From a virus: DNA of 20,020 bases. The first letter of the stretch is position 1; every line of letters starts with the position of its first letter. Below are positions 1-7,111 of the stretch, piece after piece. Under the pieces are notes generated by a model. It made no database searches. It was given only the letters and a program-made list of their open reading frames with translations, and was not told where the DNA came from. The stretch spans positions 1-20,020 of IMG/VR virus record IMGVR_UViG_3300021425_000249, one strand, 5' to 3'. The translations under genes were made by a program, and so were the position numbers.

Positions 1-1
1 T

Positions 2-1465
2 AGTAACGATAGACTTCCTGCAACCATTAATAGTGACATAACAGGTAATGCTGGAACTGCCACCACTGCCACTAACTTATCTGATGCTGCTAACATTACT
101 ACAGGAACCATTAGTAGTGATAGATTAACTGGTTCTTATGCTATTGATATTACTGGTAATGTAACTGGAACTGCTACTACCGCAACTAATCTTGCTGATG
201 CCGCTAATATTACTACAGGAACCATTAGTAGTGATAGATTAACTGGTTCTTATGCTATTGATATTACTGGTAATGTAACTGGAACTGCTACTACCGCAAC
301 TAATCTTGCTGATGCTGCTAACATTACTACAGGAACTATTAGTAGTGATAGATTAACTGGTTCTTATGCTATTGATATTACTGGTAATGCTGCTGGTCTT
401 ACTGGAACACCAGATGTTAATCTGGGAGTAACAACAACCGGAAATCTTACTGCTGGATCTATTGTTGGCACAGGACTCTCGGTAACTTCTATTGGTATTG
501 GAACTGCCATACCTGCTAATACATTCCAACAGAGAGCAACTGGTAATACAGAACTTCAAGTCACAAGTGATACTGGATCAGCAAGTGTAACTATCGGTAG
601 AGAACCAGGAACTGCTAAAACAAATACTTCAGAATTTAGATATGGTGGTGGTGGATTCCTATATAGTACTTCAGAATCACTCGATTTAATTAATTATGGT
701 AATGGAAACATAAATTCATATCTGCAAGCGGGAGTAGTTGGTCTGAACACAGGATCTTTCCACTGGCATGATAAGAGTGATGTAATAATGTCTCTTACCT
801 ATGAAGGTAACTTAGGCATTGGTATAACAAATCCAACAGAAAGATTAAATGTTCAGGGTACTTCATTCTTCTCCGGTCCAGTAACTTTTGATGATAATAT
901 TAGTGTTAATGGTTCTATAACCTCACCAGTTAAAGGTAATCTTCTAGATTTATCAGACGATGTTATTGTTGATGTATCAGAAAAATTATTTTTTGGAAAT
1001 GTAAATATTAGTAGTGGAATCTCCACATTTAATCAAGTTTCTGCTGGATCTACAGTACGAACAAATAACATCGTTATTGGTGGAAATACAGTTTCACGTT
1101 CCTCAACAACTCATATTATTACCGGTAATAATGAGCAAAATAGATTCTATGTAAATGATAGTGGAGCAATAGGAATATCAACAACAGTTGATTATGGACT
1201 AGATGTAGGAATAAATGCTCCATCTAAATTTGCAGTTTTAGGTGGTGTTGGTGTTGGAACTACTGCTCCTAGATGTGCAGTAGATTTTGCAGATGCTGGT
1301 ACTGTGGGACTTACAACGTTCCCATACTTTTTACCACCAAAAATATCCAACACAACTAGAAATGGTATTGGTGAAACAGTATCTGGTGCCACAATTTATA
1401 ATACCGACTTAAATAAATTACAAGTTTACACAGGATCTGCTTGGGAAACCTTAACCAGTAGCTAA
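2..1465 (+). CDS. Tail fibre / phage structural protein, C-terminal part (5' end outside window)
   Basis: The frame is open from base 2 and ends at TAA 1463-1465, giving 487 visible residues; the true start lies upstream. The N-terminal visible part is Thr/Gly/Ala-rich with tandem 38-residue repeats (DAANITTGTISSDRLTGSY... type), followed by beta-rich repeats such as GNLGIGITNPTERLNV and VGVGTTAPRCAVDF. It closes with a segment of the type NGIGETVSGATIYNTDLNKL and YTGSAWETLTSS, which I recognise from cyanophage and pelagiphage structural proteins. It probably forms a trimeric beta-helical fibre on the virion for host attachment. An ATG at 788 could be mistaken for a gene start, but the repeats upstream are in the same frame. 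The next structural gene starts two bases after the stop. Exact fibre identity is not known. Confidence 0.82.
   Translation, partial: SNDRLPATINSDITGNAGTATTATNLSDAANITTGTISSDRLTGSYAIDITGNVTGTATTATNLADAANITTGTISSDRLTGSYAIDITGNVTGTATTATNLADAANITTGTISSDRLTGSYAIDITGNAAGLTGTPDVNLGVTTTGNLTAGSIVGTGLSVTSIGIGTAIPANTFQQRATGNTELQVTSDTGSASVTIGREPGTAKTNTSEFRYGGGGFLYSTSESLDLINYGNGNINSYLQAGVVGLNTGSFHWHDKSDVIMSLTYEGNLGIGITNPTERLNVQGTSFFSGPVTFDDNISVNGSITSPVKGNLLDLSDDVIVDVSEKLFFGNVNISSGISTFNQVSAGSTVRTNNIVIGGNTVSRSSTTHIITGNNEQNRFYVNDSGAIGISTTVDYGLDVGINAPSKFAVLGGVGVGTTAPRCAVDFADAGTVGLTTFPYFLPPKISNTTRNGIGETVSGATIYNTDLNKLQVYTGSAWETLTSS
83..389 (+). repeat. 114-bp tandem repeat inside the tail fibre gene
   Basis: Copies begin at 83, 197 and 311 with a period of exactly 114 bp (38 codons), so the frame is kept. 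The third copy breaks off after 389. Copies 1 and 2 differ only at GCT/GCC and AAC/AAT, and copy 3 has ACC/ACT; all three changes are synonymous. A degenerate older copy occupies bases 2-82. This is repeat expansion within a fibre shaft. Confidence 0.93.
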
Positions 1466-1467
1466 TT

Positions 1468-2586
1468 ATGCCCTTACCATCAAGTCCTAATCAAATAAGT
1501 GCCTCCCAAATTAAATCAGAATTTGGGAAAAAACCTAATAGTGACTGGAAAATTGGTGATTATAGAAGGACCGTCAATAAAGGTGAAATAGAATGGCCAG
1601 TTGATGATGGTATTCCTACATCAGGTACAATTAGTTTCAGTGATTTTCATGGTAAACAGCACAATATAGTCATTGTGTTATCGGGAGGTCAGACCTACAG
1701 AAAAAAGATACTTAATGATTACGAGAGTATTGATAGTACAGCATTTAGGGGCACAGGTTCTGGTACAAGAAAAACTTCTAAAAATATTGTTTATGTTAAT
1801 CGAGTAATAGGATCTTCACAGGGTTCTAGAAATAAATGTGCATTACGAACGGGAACTAAAGATAATTGGTTTGGTGGAGATCCCAATGGTGGAAAAATTT
1901 TGATTAGAATTGGTAGTAGTGGAGGATTATATGGTGCTGGTGGAGATGGTGGACTAGGTGGTACTGAGGAAGAAAAAGGTGACGATGGTGAGAATGGAAC
2001 TAGCGCATTAGGTTTAGAAGTGAACGTAGAGTCCATAACCATTGATGATGGTGGTGTTATTCACGCAGGCGGTGGTGGTGGAGCTGGCGGCGGTGGAGCT
2101 AGAGAAGATTCTAGTGGAAAAGTGAGAAGAGCTGGTGGTGGAGGCGGCGGTGGCGGTGCTGGTCTACCTCCTGGAGAGAAGGGTGGTATCAGAAAAAAAG
2201 ACAATCAATCCGAAGGAGGGAGCGGAGAGGATGGAGAATTAACTTCTGGTGGAGCCGGTGGAAATGGTGGTAACAATGATGATGAAGCTTTCGGAGGCGG
2301 CGGTGGCGGCGGTGGAACAGTTGACGGATCCGGAAATGCTGGAGGAGGTGGTGAAAAAGGTGGAGCCGAAGCGGGGGATGGAGAAGATGGTAATGGATCT
2401 AATGGCAAAGGTGGAGATGGTGGAGCTGGAGATGATGAAGGTGATGGGGGTGCAGGTGATACAAATGGTGGAGAAGGTGGAGAAGGAGGATATGCAATTA
2501 CAAGAAATAGTGGAATTTCTGAACCCACTATCCTTGGAGAAACATCTGAGGTAAAAGGAGATACCGGTCAATACGGAGTCGATTAA
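1468..2586 (+). CDS. Glycine-rich structural protein, candidate tail adhesin
   Basis: 372 residues, ATG two bases after the tail-fibre stop, so probably co-transcribed with it. Residues 1-63 form a short domain ending in the phrase PTSGTISFSDFHGK, common in small phage structural proteins. Residues about 140-345 are dominated by glycine with runs such as GGGGGAGGGGA and GGGGGGGGAG, interspersed with acidic and polar turns. In T-even-like phages, glycine-rich motifs of this kind pack as polyglycine-II helices in the gp38-type distal adhesin; assigning that fold here is inference from composition and position. It probably sits at the tip of the fibre encoded just upstream. An ordinary glycine-rich virion protein is the alternative. 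Confidence 0.75.
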   Translation: MPLPSSPNQISASQIKSEFGKKPNSDWKIGDYRRTVNKGEIEWPVDDGIPTSGTISFSDFHGKQHNIVIVLSGGQTYRKKILNDYESIDSTAFRGTGSGTRKTSKNIVYVNRVIGSSQGSRNKCALRTGTKDNWFGGDPNGGKILIRIGSSGGLYGAGGDGGLGGTEEEKGDDGENGTSALGLEVNVESITIDDGGVIHAGGGGGAGGGGAREDSSGKVRRAGGGGGGGGAGLPPGEKGGIRKKDNQSEGGSGEDGELTSGGAGGNGGNNDDEAFGGGGGGGGTVDGSGNAGGGGEKGGAEAGDGEDGNGSNGKGGDGGAGDDEGDGGAGDTNGGEGGEGGYAITRNSGISEPTILGETSEVKGDTGQYGVD

Positions 2587-2591
2587 AGTTG

Positions 2592-2599
2592 GTTAAATA
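2592..2599 (+). promoter_or_regulatory. Late-promoter-like octamer GTTAAATA
   Basis: GTTAAATA followed by GTAG lies 26 bases before the ATG at 2626. T4-type late promoters are centred on TATAAATA recognised by the gp55 late sigma factor; this is a one- or two-base variant. Five further octamers of this family occur in the window at 20-26 bases from a start codon, which supports it. Confidence 0.4.
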
Positions 2600-2625
2600 G
2601 TAGAAACCATTGACTTTTTTATATC

Positions 2626-3270
2626 ATGGAAGAAGAATTGTCGGCAACAGCATGTGAATTTCCCTTTCCACATTTGATTATAGAAAATTTTTATAATGAT
2701 GAAGAACTAGAATTGATATGGGAAGAATTAAATTTTTACACAAAACCTAATAAATTACTGCCAGCAGAAAAATATGGTGGAGTCGTAGATTTTACAGAAT
2801 CTAAAGGACTTGTTTTAGATAATCTTTACAAAAATTATAAAGATTCTGGTAAAAACTACAGAAATATTTCTAACATTTTAACAGTTAATCGGAAATTATT
2901 CAACAATGCTATTCTAGATGTATTTTCAGAAATACATGATTGCTGTTGTATCGCTAATAAATCAAATGACGATATTACAAAAGTTAGATATTATCACAAT
3001 GGTGAGGGATATAAACCACATACAGATAAAGGTTTTCAATTTTTAGCATTTTCATATTTTTACAAAGAACCAAAAAAATTTAGTGGTGGGGAATTATTCT
3101 TTCCAAAATATGATTATGAATATTCTTGTGATAATAATTCAATGATTATCTTTCCTGGATGGGTAGAACACGGTGTGAAAGAAGTAAGCATAAGTGACTC
3201 AGAATACTTTGAAGGATATGGTAGATACGCCATCACTTCATTTTTTGGTTCTAAACCAAGACAGACTTGA
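2626..3270 (+). CDS. 2-oxoglutarate/Fe(II)-dependent oxygenase (prolyl-hydroxylase-like)
   Basis: 214 residues. The double-stranded beta-helix signature is visible: H132-x-D134 in KPHTDKG, the distal His182 in WVEHGVKEV, and Arg200 in GRYAITSFFG, which would bind the 2-oxoglutarate carboxylate. The SGGELFFP strand before the distal His is typical of the 2OG-FeII_Oxy_3 / P4Hc family. The enzyme couples decarboxylation of 2-oxoglutarate to hydroxylation of a substrate that cannot be told from sequence; cyanophages often carry several such genes. The start is the ATG after a late-like promoter. The gene is clearly more AT-rich than the helicase that follows, and is separated from it by a terminator, so it belongs to the structural/late side. 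Confidence 0.88.
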   Translation: MEEELSATACEFPFPHLIIENFYNDEELELIWEELNFYTKPNKLLPAEKYGGVVDFTESKGLVLDNLYKNYKDSGKNYRNISNILTVNRKLFNNAILDVFSEIHDCCCIANKSNDDITKVRYYHNGEGYKPHTDKGFQFLAFSYFYKEPKKFSGGELFFPKYDYEYSCDNNSMIIFPGWVEHGVKEVSISDSEYFEGYGRYAITSFFGSKPRQT

Positions 3271-3334
3271 CAAGTTAAGAGAATCTCTGTAGACTACCTT
3301 TGTCTGGGTTGAAGATGAGAGTCTAAGCCGCTTT

Positions 3335-3372
3335 AAGAACCGTCCACTGGGTCGCACCAGAGACGGTTTTCT
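3335..3372 (+). terminator. Hairpin terminator after the oxygenase gene
   Basis: The outer stem AACCGTC (3338-3344) pairs perfectly with GACGGTT (3362-3368). An inner stem CTGG (3347-3350) pairs with CCAG (3357-3360), and TTTT follows. It separates the oxygenase unit from the promoter at 3375. Confidence 0.65.
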
Positions 3373-3380
3373 GCTATAAT
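3373..3380 (+). promoter_or_regulatory. Sigma70-type -10 element (TATAAT) for the helicase operon
   Basis: TATAAT at 3375-3380 is preceded by TGC, an extended -10. No good -35 is visible 16-18 bases upstream. The ATG at 3405 lies 24 bases downstream, the same spacing as other promoters in the window. Confidence 0.65.
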
Positions 3381-3404
3381 AAGAAGGTATTCGAGAGACA
3401 CCTG

Positions 3405-4598
3405 ATGACCACCATCACTCTGCGTCCTCACCAGCAAGATGCCTGTGATGCCATGCTGGAGCATAAGAAAGGCACTATTGTTATTCCGACTGGTGGTGGA
3501 AAGACTCTCACCATGATTCAGGATCTTATTCATCAACATGCTGTGCCGACTGGTACAACTTCTGTTGTTGTTGCTCCTCGTATTCTGCTTGCAGAACAAC
3601 TTTGCAGTGAGTTTCTGGAGATTCTGAATACTACTCACACTCACATCATTCACGTTCATAGTGGAGAGACACATCATTTCTCCACCACTAAGTCTGAAAA
3701 GATTCACCTGTTTGCTAACACTGCACGGACTGCTGGTGAGAATGTTATTATCTTCACCACCTATCATTCTCTGCACCGTGTGATGGAAGCAGATATTGAA
3801 GTCAACAACATTTACTTTGATGAGGCACATAACTCTGTTCAACGTAACTTTTTCCCTGCTACAGAGCACTTTGCTGCTGAGTCTGATCGGTGTTACTTCT
3901 TCACTGCTACTCCTAAGCATTCTCTGTCTGTATTCAAACCAGGTATGAATGATGCTGAGGTCTACGGTAAAGTCATCTGTAATGTTCCTGCACCTAAATT
4001 GGTAGAAGAAGGTTATATTCTTCCTCCTAAGGTTGTTGTGAAGCAACTGGACATGGTTCAGGACAAGCAGATGATTGCTGACCGTGATTCTCAGAATCTG
4101 ATTGATACGATTGATGAGAACTCTCTGAATAAGATTCTGATCTGTGCTCGTTCTACTAAGCAGATTATCAAACTTCTTTCAGAATCTGACTTCCGTAATG
4201 AACTTGCAGAACGTGGTTATTCTTGCATGTATATCACTGCCAAGACTGGTGGTGTGATTGACGGTCAGAAAGTCAATCGTGAGGTATTCTTTGATACTCT
4301 CAATGCCTGGGGCAAGGATCCTAACAAGAAGTTTGTTGTTCTGCACCACTCTATTCTGTCCGAAGGTATCAACGTTTCTGGTCTGGAAGCAGTCCTGTTT
4401 ATGCGTAATATGGACTACATCGGAATCTCTCAGTCAATCGGTCGTGTAATCCGTCTGGGTGGCACTCAGAAGACCTTTGGACTGGTCTGTGTTCCTGTCT
4501 ATGATAAAGTGGGTATCAGCACCGCCAAGTCCGTTCAAGCAGTCGTTGACACCGTTTTCCAGCAGGGACAACCTGCCATCTCCGTTATCCGTCGTTGA
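3405..4598 (+). CDS. SF2 DNA helicase (DEAD/DEAH, restriction-subunit-like / UvsW-like)
   Basis: 397 residues with the superfamily 2 motifs in order: motif I PTGGGKT (28-34), motif II DEAH (139-142), motif III TATP (167-170), motif V around SEGINVSGLEAV (319-330) and motif VI QSIGRVIRLGG (343-353). The protein should translocate on or unwind DNA using ATP. T4-like phages carry UvsW in this class for recombination and replication fork remodelling; cyanophage versions are often labelled type III restriction Res subunit because of the same core. No methylase is adjacent, so a full restriction system is unlikely. It is first in a two-gene unit; the next start is three bases after its stop. Which helicase subfamily it belongs to cannot be settled by eye. 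Confidence 0.88.
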   Translation: MTTITLRPHQQDACDAMLEHKKGTIVIPTGGGKTLTMIQDLIHQHAVPTGTTSVVVAPRILLAEQLCSEFLEILNTTHTHIIHVHSGETHHFSTTKSEKIHLFANTARTAGENVIIFTTYHSLHRVMEADIEVNNIYFDEAHNSVQRNFFPATEHFAAESDRCYFFTATPKHSLSVFKPGMNDAEVYGKVICNVPAPKLVEEGYILPPKVVVKQLDMVQDKQMIADRDSQNLIDTIDENSLNKILICARSTKQIIKLLSESDFRNELAERGYSCMYITAKTGGVIDGQKVNREVFFDTLNAWGKDPNKKFVVLHHSILSEGINVSGLEAVLFMRNMDYIGISQSIGRVIRLGGTQKTFGLVCVPVYDKVGISTAKSVQAVVDTVFQQGQPAISVIRR

Positions 4599-4601
4599 CC
4601 T

Positions 4602-5219
4602 ATGAAAACCACACTTGATCTAGTCCAAGAACTTCGTTCTCTTCCTGATGCCATTTACCAAAATTTCTGCAATCAGGCAAAGATGGTGGCATTGGAGTAC
4701 CCTTCTGCACACGGAATCGACTGTTTTGCCCGTGGTGAAACGATCGAATATGGGTTTATTGATATCGTAGGGCAGTACATTGACCTGAAACCTAACATAA
4801 AGGAAGATTTCAACGATCCTGATGGGGTTTATGCATCAGAGCACCTGACGGACGTAAAAACGCAAGGAAATGGGTTTTTACCACGTAAGGACAAGAAAGC
4901 TCTGTTTTACTCTAAACAATGGGACATTAAAAAGACTGCTAGTGGTGTATCACAATTTGAATCTAAGGCACATTCATACATTATGATTGACCCTATTTGT
5001 GCTCGCATTGCAGTGGTAGATGCTAGTGTTTTCTATCGCAAACCATTCCGCAATAACTCTGCACGTATTTCATTCAGTGTAAAACCACAGGATGTTTATA
5101 TGATCTATGATGGTATCAGCAGTGTGATTGATACTTCAATTGTTCCTGATCCTAATGCAATCTATCGTGAGATTTGGAATAAAGCAGGGAACCGTCTGCA
5201 AGAGATGACCACTTTCTGA
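4602..5219 (+). CDS. Unknown protein paired with the helicase, possible nuclease
   Basis: 205 residues, starting three bases after the helicase stop, so almost certainly translated from the same message. I do not recognise the family with certainty. The segment FIDIVGQYIDLK (52-63) followed by HLTDVKTQGN (81-90) contains acid-x-Lys patterns (D61-x-K63, D84-x-K86) flanked by hydrophobic strands, and a later strand IAVVDASVF. This arrangement resembles a PD-(D/E)XK nuclease core, but the match is loose. Basic clusters (RKDKK, KQWDIKK) fit DNA binding. The pairing with an SF2 helicase makes a DNA-processing role plausible; that is inference only. No transmembrane segment or signal peptide is visible. 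Confidence 0.72.
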   Translation: MKTTLDLVQELRSLPDAIYQNFCNQAKMVALEYPSAHGIDCFARGETIEYGFIDIVGQYIDLKPNIKEDFNDPDGVYASEHLTDVKTQGNGFLPRKDKKALFYSKQWDIKKTASGVSQFESKAHSYIMIDPICARIAVVDASVFYRKPFRNNSARISFSVKPQDVYMIYDGISSVIDTSIVPDPNAIYREIWNKAGNRLQEMTTF

Positions 5220-5238
5220 ACTGTCTACTGGCACTCTG

Positions 5239-5258
5239 TGCTATAATTACAAAGTAAT
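5239..5258 (+). promoter_or_regulatory. Promoter with TATAAT and downstream dyad ATTACAAAGTAAT
   Basis: An extended -10, TGCTATAAT, has its TATAAT at 5242-5247 and runs into the dyad ATTAC-AAA-GTAAT (5246-5258). The same arrangement recurs at 11941 and 13824. The ATG at 5271 follows 23 bases after the -10. No clear -35. Confidence 0.65.
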
Positions 5259-5270
5259 CAAAGGAACACC

Positions 5271-5681
5271 ATGCGTTGCAAAGTTCAACTCTATGTTGCT
5301 GGTAAAACTTTTTACGAAGAAATGGAGGCAGTTGATTATCAACACGCTCGTCAGATTGCACTTGCCCGCAACCCCGGTGCTACTGTTGTAAGTGTCAATG
5401 CAGTATTTGATAATGGTGGTTATCAATCTTCCTCGGCGGATGTGTATGAGGCACCTGAGGAAACATATCATTCTAATGACACTAGTGGATTTGGTGGTCT
5501 TGCAGTTCTGGCAATCGGTGGCTGGTTGGCATGGGAAGCATGGAAATTTGGTTCTGCTATTGTAATGGGTGCTTGGAAATGGTTCGTCGGATTGTTTCCA
5601 TTCATGACACCACAACTTTTTGTGGGTCTTGTTCTAGGATTCTTCTTCCTTGTTCTTATTCTCGGTGCACTTGATGACTAA
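5271..5681 (+). CDS. Small membrane protein, conserved-type cyanophage hypothetical
   Basis: 136 residues. Residues 1-45 make a soluble, probably beta-alpha-beta region (KVQLYVAGKTFYEE...ALARNPGATVVSVNAVF). A polar Ser/Glu linker (about 50-72) leads to two hydrophobic stretches: FGGLAVLAIGGWLAWEAW (about 74-91) and MTPQLFVGLVLGFFFLVLIL (about 112-131). This predicts an inner-membrane protein with the N-terminal domain in the cytoplasm or periplasm. It is the first gene of a long chain of overlapping small genes; the next ATG overlaps its last codons by eight bases. I recognise the pattern from cyanophage genomes but know of no function. Confidence 0.78.
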   Translation: MRCKVQLYVAGKTFYEEMEAVDYQHARQIALARNPGATVVSVNAVFDNGGYQSSSADVYEAPEETYHSNDTSGFGGLAVLAIGGWLAWEAWKFGSAIVMGAWKWFVGLFPFMTPQLFVGLVLGFFFLVLILGALDD

Positions 5682-5928
5682 GTTTCAAAAACCTTTTATA
5701 CATCATCAGAGTATTCTAGATCCTAAAATAGGAGACCCTGATGGTTATGTAACAAACGATGGAATGTGGGCTGCTATTCCGTGGGCAGGAAATAAGAAAG
5801 GGTTTGCCATTATACATAACGGTAGACAAGTGCATGATATGAAGACGTATAAACAAGCACTTGCTTATATTAAAAAAGAATCTAAAATTAAAAAGAAAAG
5901 TACATCCACTTTAGAGGAGTTTCTATGA
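5674..5928 (+). CDS. Small conserved-type phage hypothetical protein
   Basis: 84 residues from ATG 5674, which overlaps the previous stop by eight bases (ATGACTAA); a longer reading from 5650 would need a non-ATG start inside the neighbour. The middle, DGMWAAIPWAGNKKGFAIIHNGRQVHDMKTYKQALAYIKK, looks like a compact alpha/beta fold with two Trp; the tail is Lys/Ser-rich (SKIKKKSTSTLEEFL). The next gene starts within its stop codon. Function unknown. Confidence 0.75.
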   Translation: MTKFQKPFIHHQSILDPKIGDPDGYVTNDGMWAAIPWAGNKKGFAIIHNGRQVHDMKTYKQALAYIKKESKIKKKSTSTLEEFL

Positions 5929-6104
5929 CCGAGAAGGAACAAAAACGTAAAGATGCTTTCTTCATCTTTTATGAGAGTGTTTTGAAACCTGACTCAGAAC
6001 TTCGATTATATGCACATGACGAAAAATGTTTTCATGAGTTGATGGAGTGGAGAGGAGAAATTATTGAGTATCTTGATCGACGCAGAAACGAGGAGTTTAG
6101 TTAA
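5925..6104 (+). CDS. Small charged hypothetical protein (59 aa)
   Basis: ATG 5925 overlaps the preceding stop as ATGA and follows TTAGAGGAG, a good ribosome site eight or so bases upstream. The product begins MTEKEQKRKDAFFIFYESVL and ends DRRRNEEFS. It is highly charged and predicted helical, with no membrane segment. The stop TAA (6102-6104) shares a base with the next ATG. Tight coupling at both ends supports a real gene. Function unknown. Confidence 0.72.
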   Translation: MTEKEQKRKDAFFIFYESVLKPDSELRLYAHDEKCFHELMEWRGEIIEYLDRRRNEEFS

Positions 6105-6355
6105 TGAATGCTCAATACGTTTGGTTCCTCGTCTTTGGTGTGTTGGCATACATCATTGTTACTGATCCAAACGTTGCTAGAGCATATAATTATGTTCTTG
6201 ACTTGGCAAACACTAACATTAAACGTTGGTGGTGGTGGACGACTAACAATCCTGCTAATCCTGTAGTAAAATATATGTTATATCGTAAGAACCTCAAACT
6301 TGCAAAAGAATTACGTGCAAAGATTGACAAGTATTATGAGGAAAATAAATATTGA
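6104..6355 (+). CDS. Single-pass membrane protein with Trp cluster (83 aa)
   Basis: The N-terminal residues 5-20 (YVWFLVFGVLAYIIV) form one membrane helix. Residues about 41-46 are a striking cluster RWWWWTTNN, as found at membrane interfaces, and the C-terminus is a basic helix (KNLKLAKELRAKIDKYYEE). It starts as TAATG on the previous stop. It probably anchors in the host inner or thylakoid membrane with the basic helix in the cytoplasm. Function unknown. Confidence 0.75.
   Translation: MNAQYVWFLVFGVLAYIIVTDPNVARAYNYVLDLANTNIKRWWWWTTNNPANPVVKYMLYRKNLKLAKELRAKIDKYYEENKY
6344..6351 (+). promoter_or_regulatory. Late-promoter-like octamer AATAAATA
   Basis: AATAAATA overlaps the end of the preceding gene and lies 20 bases before the ATG at 6372, matching the spacing of the other late-like octamers. 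It also favours 6372 over the upstream ATG 6336 as the start of the next gene. Confidence 0.4.
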
Positions 6356-6371
6356 TAAAGCAAAAATTATT

Positions 6372-6689
6372 ATGCTTTCTACTCAATACCGTCTCCGTTT
6401 AGAATTCATTTGTAAATGTATTGCTAATGGAGAAGAAGTTAAACTGGATGATATGGTCTGGACGCAGAAATTAGCAAAGGCAAATACCTCCGCCAGAGAA
6501 ATGTTAAAAAAGGCAAGATACCTTGCTGCTAATCCTGACATACAGGAAGGCAGTATGGATGCTTTTATGGGTTCTATGGGATTAGGTGACCCGGACCCAT
6601 CCAATTATAAGACGGGTTTTGATGGTGCAGATGAAATTGTAGATTGGTTCAAACAAGATAAACCCGACGACTGGAGGCAAAGAGACTAA
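6372..6689 (+). CDS. Conserved-type cyanophage hypothetical protein
   Basis: 105 residues from ATG 6372 (MLSTQYRLRLEFICKCIANG). An in-frame ATG at 6336 would add twelve residues and overlap the previous gene by 20 bases; I prefer 6372 because a late-like octamer sits 20 bases before it and the homologues I remember start at this methionine. The protein is helical in its first two thirds (VWTQKLAKANTSAREMLKKA) and acidic with Gly-Asp-Pro turns at the C-terminus (GLGDPDPSNY, KQDKPDDWRQRD). No catalytic motif is visible. The next gene begins within its stop (TAATG). Confidence 0.8.
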   Translation: MLSTQYRLRLEFICKCIANGEEVKLDDMVWTQKLAKANTSAREMLKKARYLAANPDIQEGSMDAFMGSMGLGDPDPSNYKTGFDGADEIVDWFKQDKPDDWRQRD

Positions 6690-6925
6690 TGCAAGCATCA
6701 ATTTATTCTAACGGTAGTCAAGAATGTGAGAGAGCATCCTCTCTTATGAAAGCAGTTCATCTTGATGAAGTTGTTGTATATGAACTTGATAAACATTTTA
6801 CTTCGAAACAATTTGAAGATGAGTTTGGTGATGAGGTAGAATATCCTATGATTTCTATTGGTATGTTTAGAGGCACATTGAAAGAAACTCTTAACTATAT
6901 GAATAATAAGGGAATGTTCACATGA
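6689..6925 (+). CDS. Glutaredoxin-like thiol oxidoreductase
   Basis: 78 residues with a minimal thioredoxin/glutaredoxin fold: strand ASIYSNGSQECERA, helix, strand VVVYELD, then EYPMISIG with the expected cis-proline (P53) before the third strand, and a final helix LKETLNYM. The usual CxxC active site reads S10-Q-E-C13, so only the second cysteine is kept; the same SNGSQEC form is what I remember from cyanophage glutaredoxins. A monothiol or altered activity is therefore likely. Phage glutaredoxins can supply electrons to ribonucleotide reductase; whether this one does is inference. It is linked by overlapping stop/start codons to both neighbours. Confidence 0.82.
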   Translation: MQASIYSNGSQECERASSLMKAVHLDEVVVYELDKHFTSKQFEDEFGDEVEYPMISIGMFRGTLKETLNYMNNKGMFT

Positions 6926-7110
6926 AGTTTGACCTGACTATGGAGGATCATACGATTATCCTTAATGCGTTACATTACTATAAAAAAGTAGAAAAACGTG
7001 GTAATTTTCAGCAATATCATGATCAACGCATTAATCAATTGAGAGATAAGTTAGCACATCAACTTATTTGGGGTAATAGTGATATAGATAAATTTGTAAG
7101 TAAGGAGTAA
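6922..7110 (+). CDS. Small helical hypothetical protein (62 aa)
   Basis: ATG 6922 overlaps the glutaredoxin stop as ATGA. The sequence MKFDLTMEDHTIILNALHYY followed by a QRINQLRDKLAHQL helix predicts two amphipathic helices. It resembles in plan the protein at 14944-15156 (E-x3-IL-x-AL followed by a leucine-spaced helix), so the two may be distant paralogues. Function unknown. Confidence 0.75.
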   Translation: MKFDLTMEDHTIILNALHYYKKVEKRGNFQQYHDQRINQLRDKLAHQLIWGNSDIDKFVSKE

Positions 7111-7111
7111 A

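Noticed and set aside
83-389. CRISPR-like array
   Set aside because: The 114-bp copies are contiguous, in frame and coding, with no unique spacers.
788-1465. Separate gene starting at ATG 788
   Set aside because: The frame is open all the way to base 2 with repeats in phase, and no ribosome site or gap precedes 788.
2205-2528. Proline/serine-rich open frames on the minus strand opposite the glycine-rich gene
   Set aside because: Antisense of GGT/GGA codons necessarily gives Pro and Ser runs; no ribosome site or promoter and the plus-strand gene explains the region.
3333-4046. Long minus-strand frame opposite the helicase
   Set aside because: Overlaps all helicase motifs, no promoter, and its composition is what the antisense of the coding strand would give.
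3405-5219. Complete type III restriction-modification system
   Set aside because: No methyltransferase gene is adjacent and the helicase is shorter than a Res subunit with a nuclease domain.
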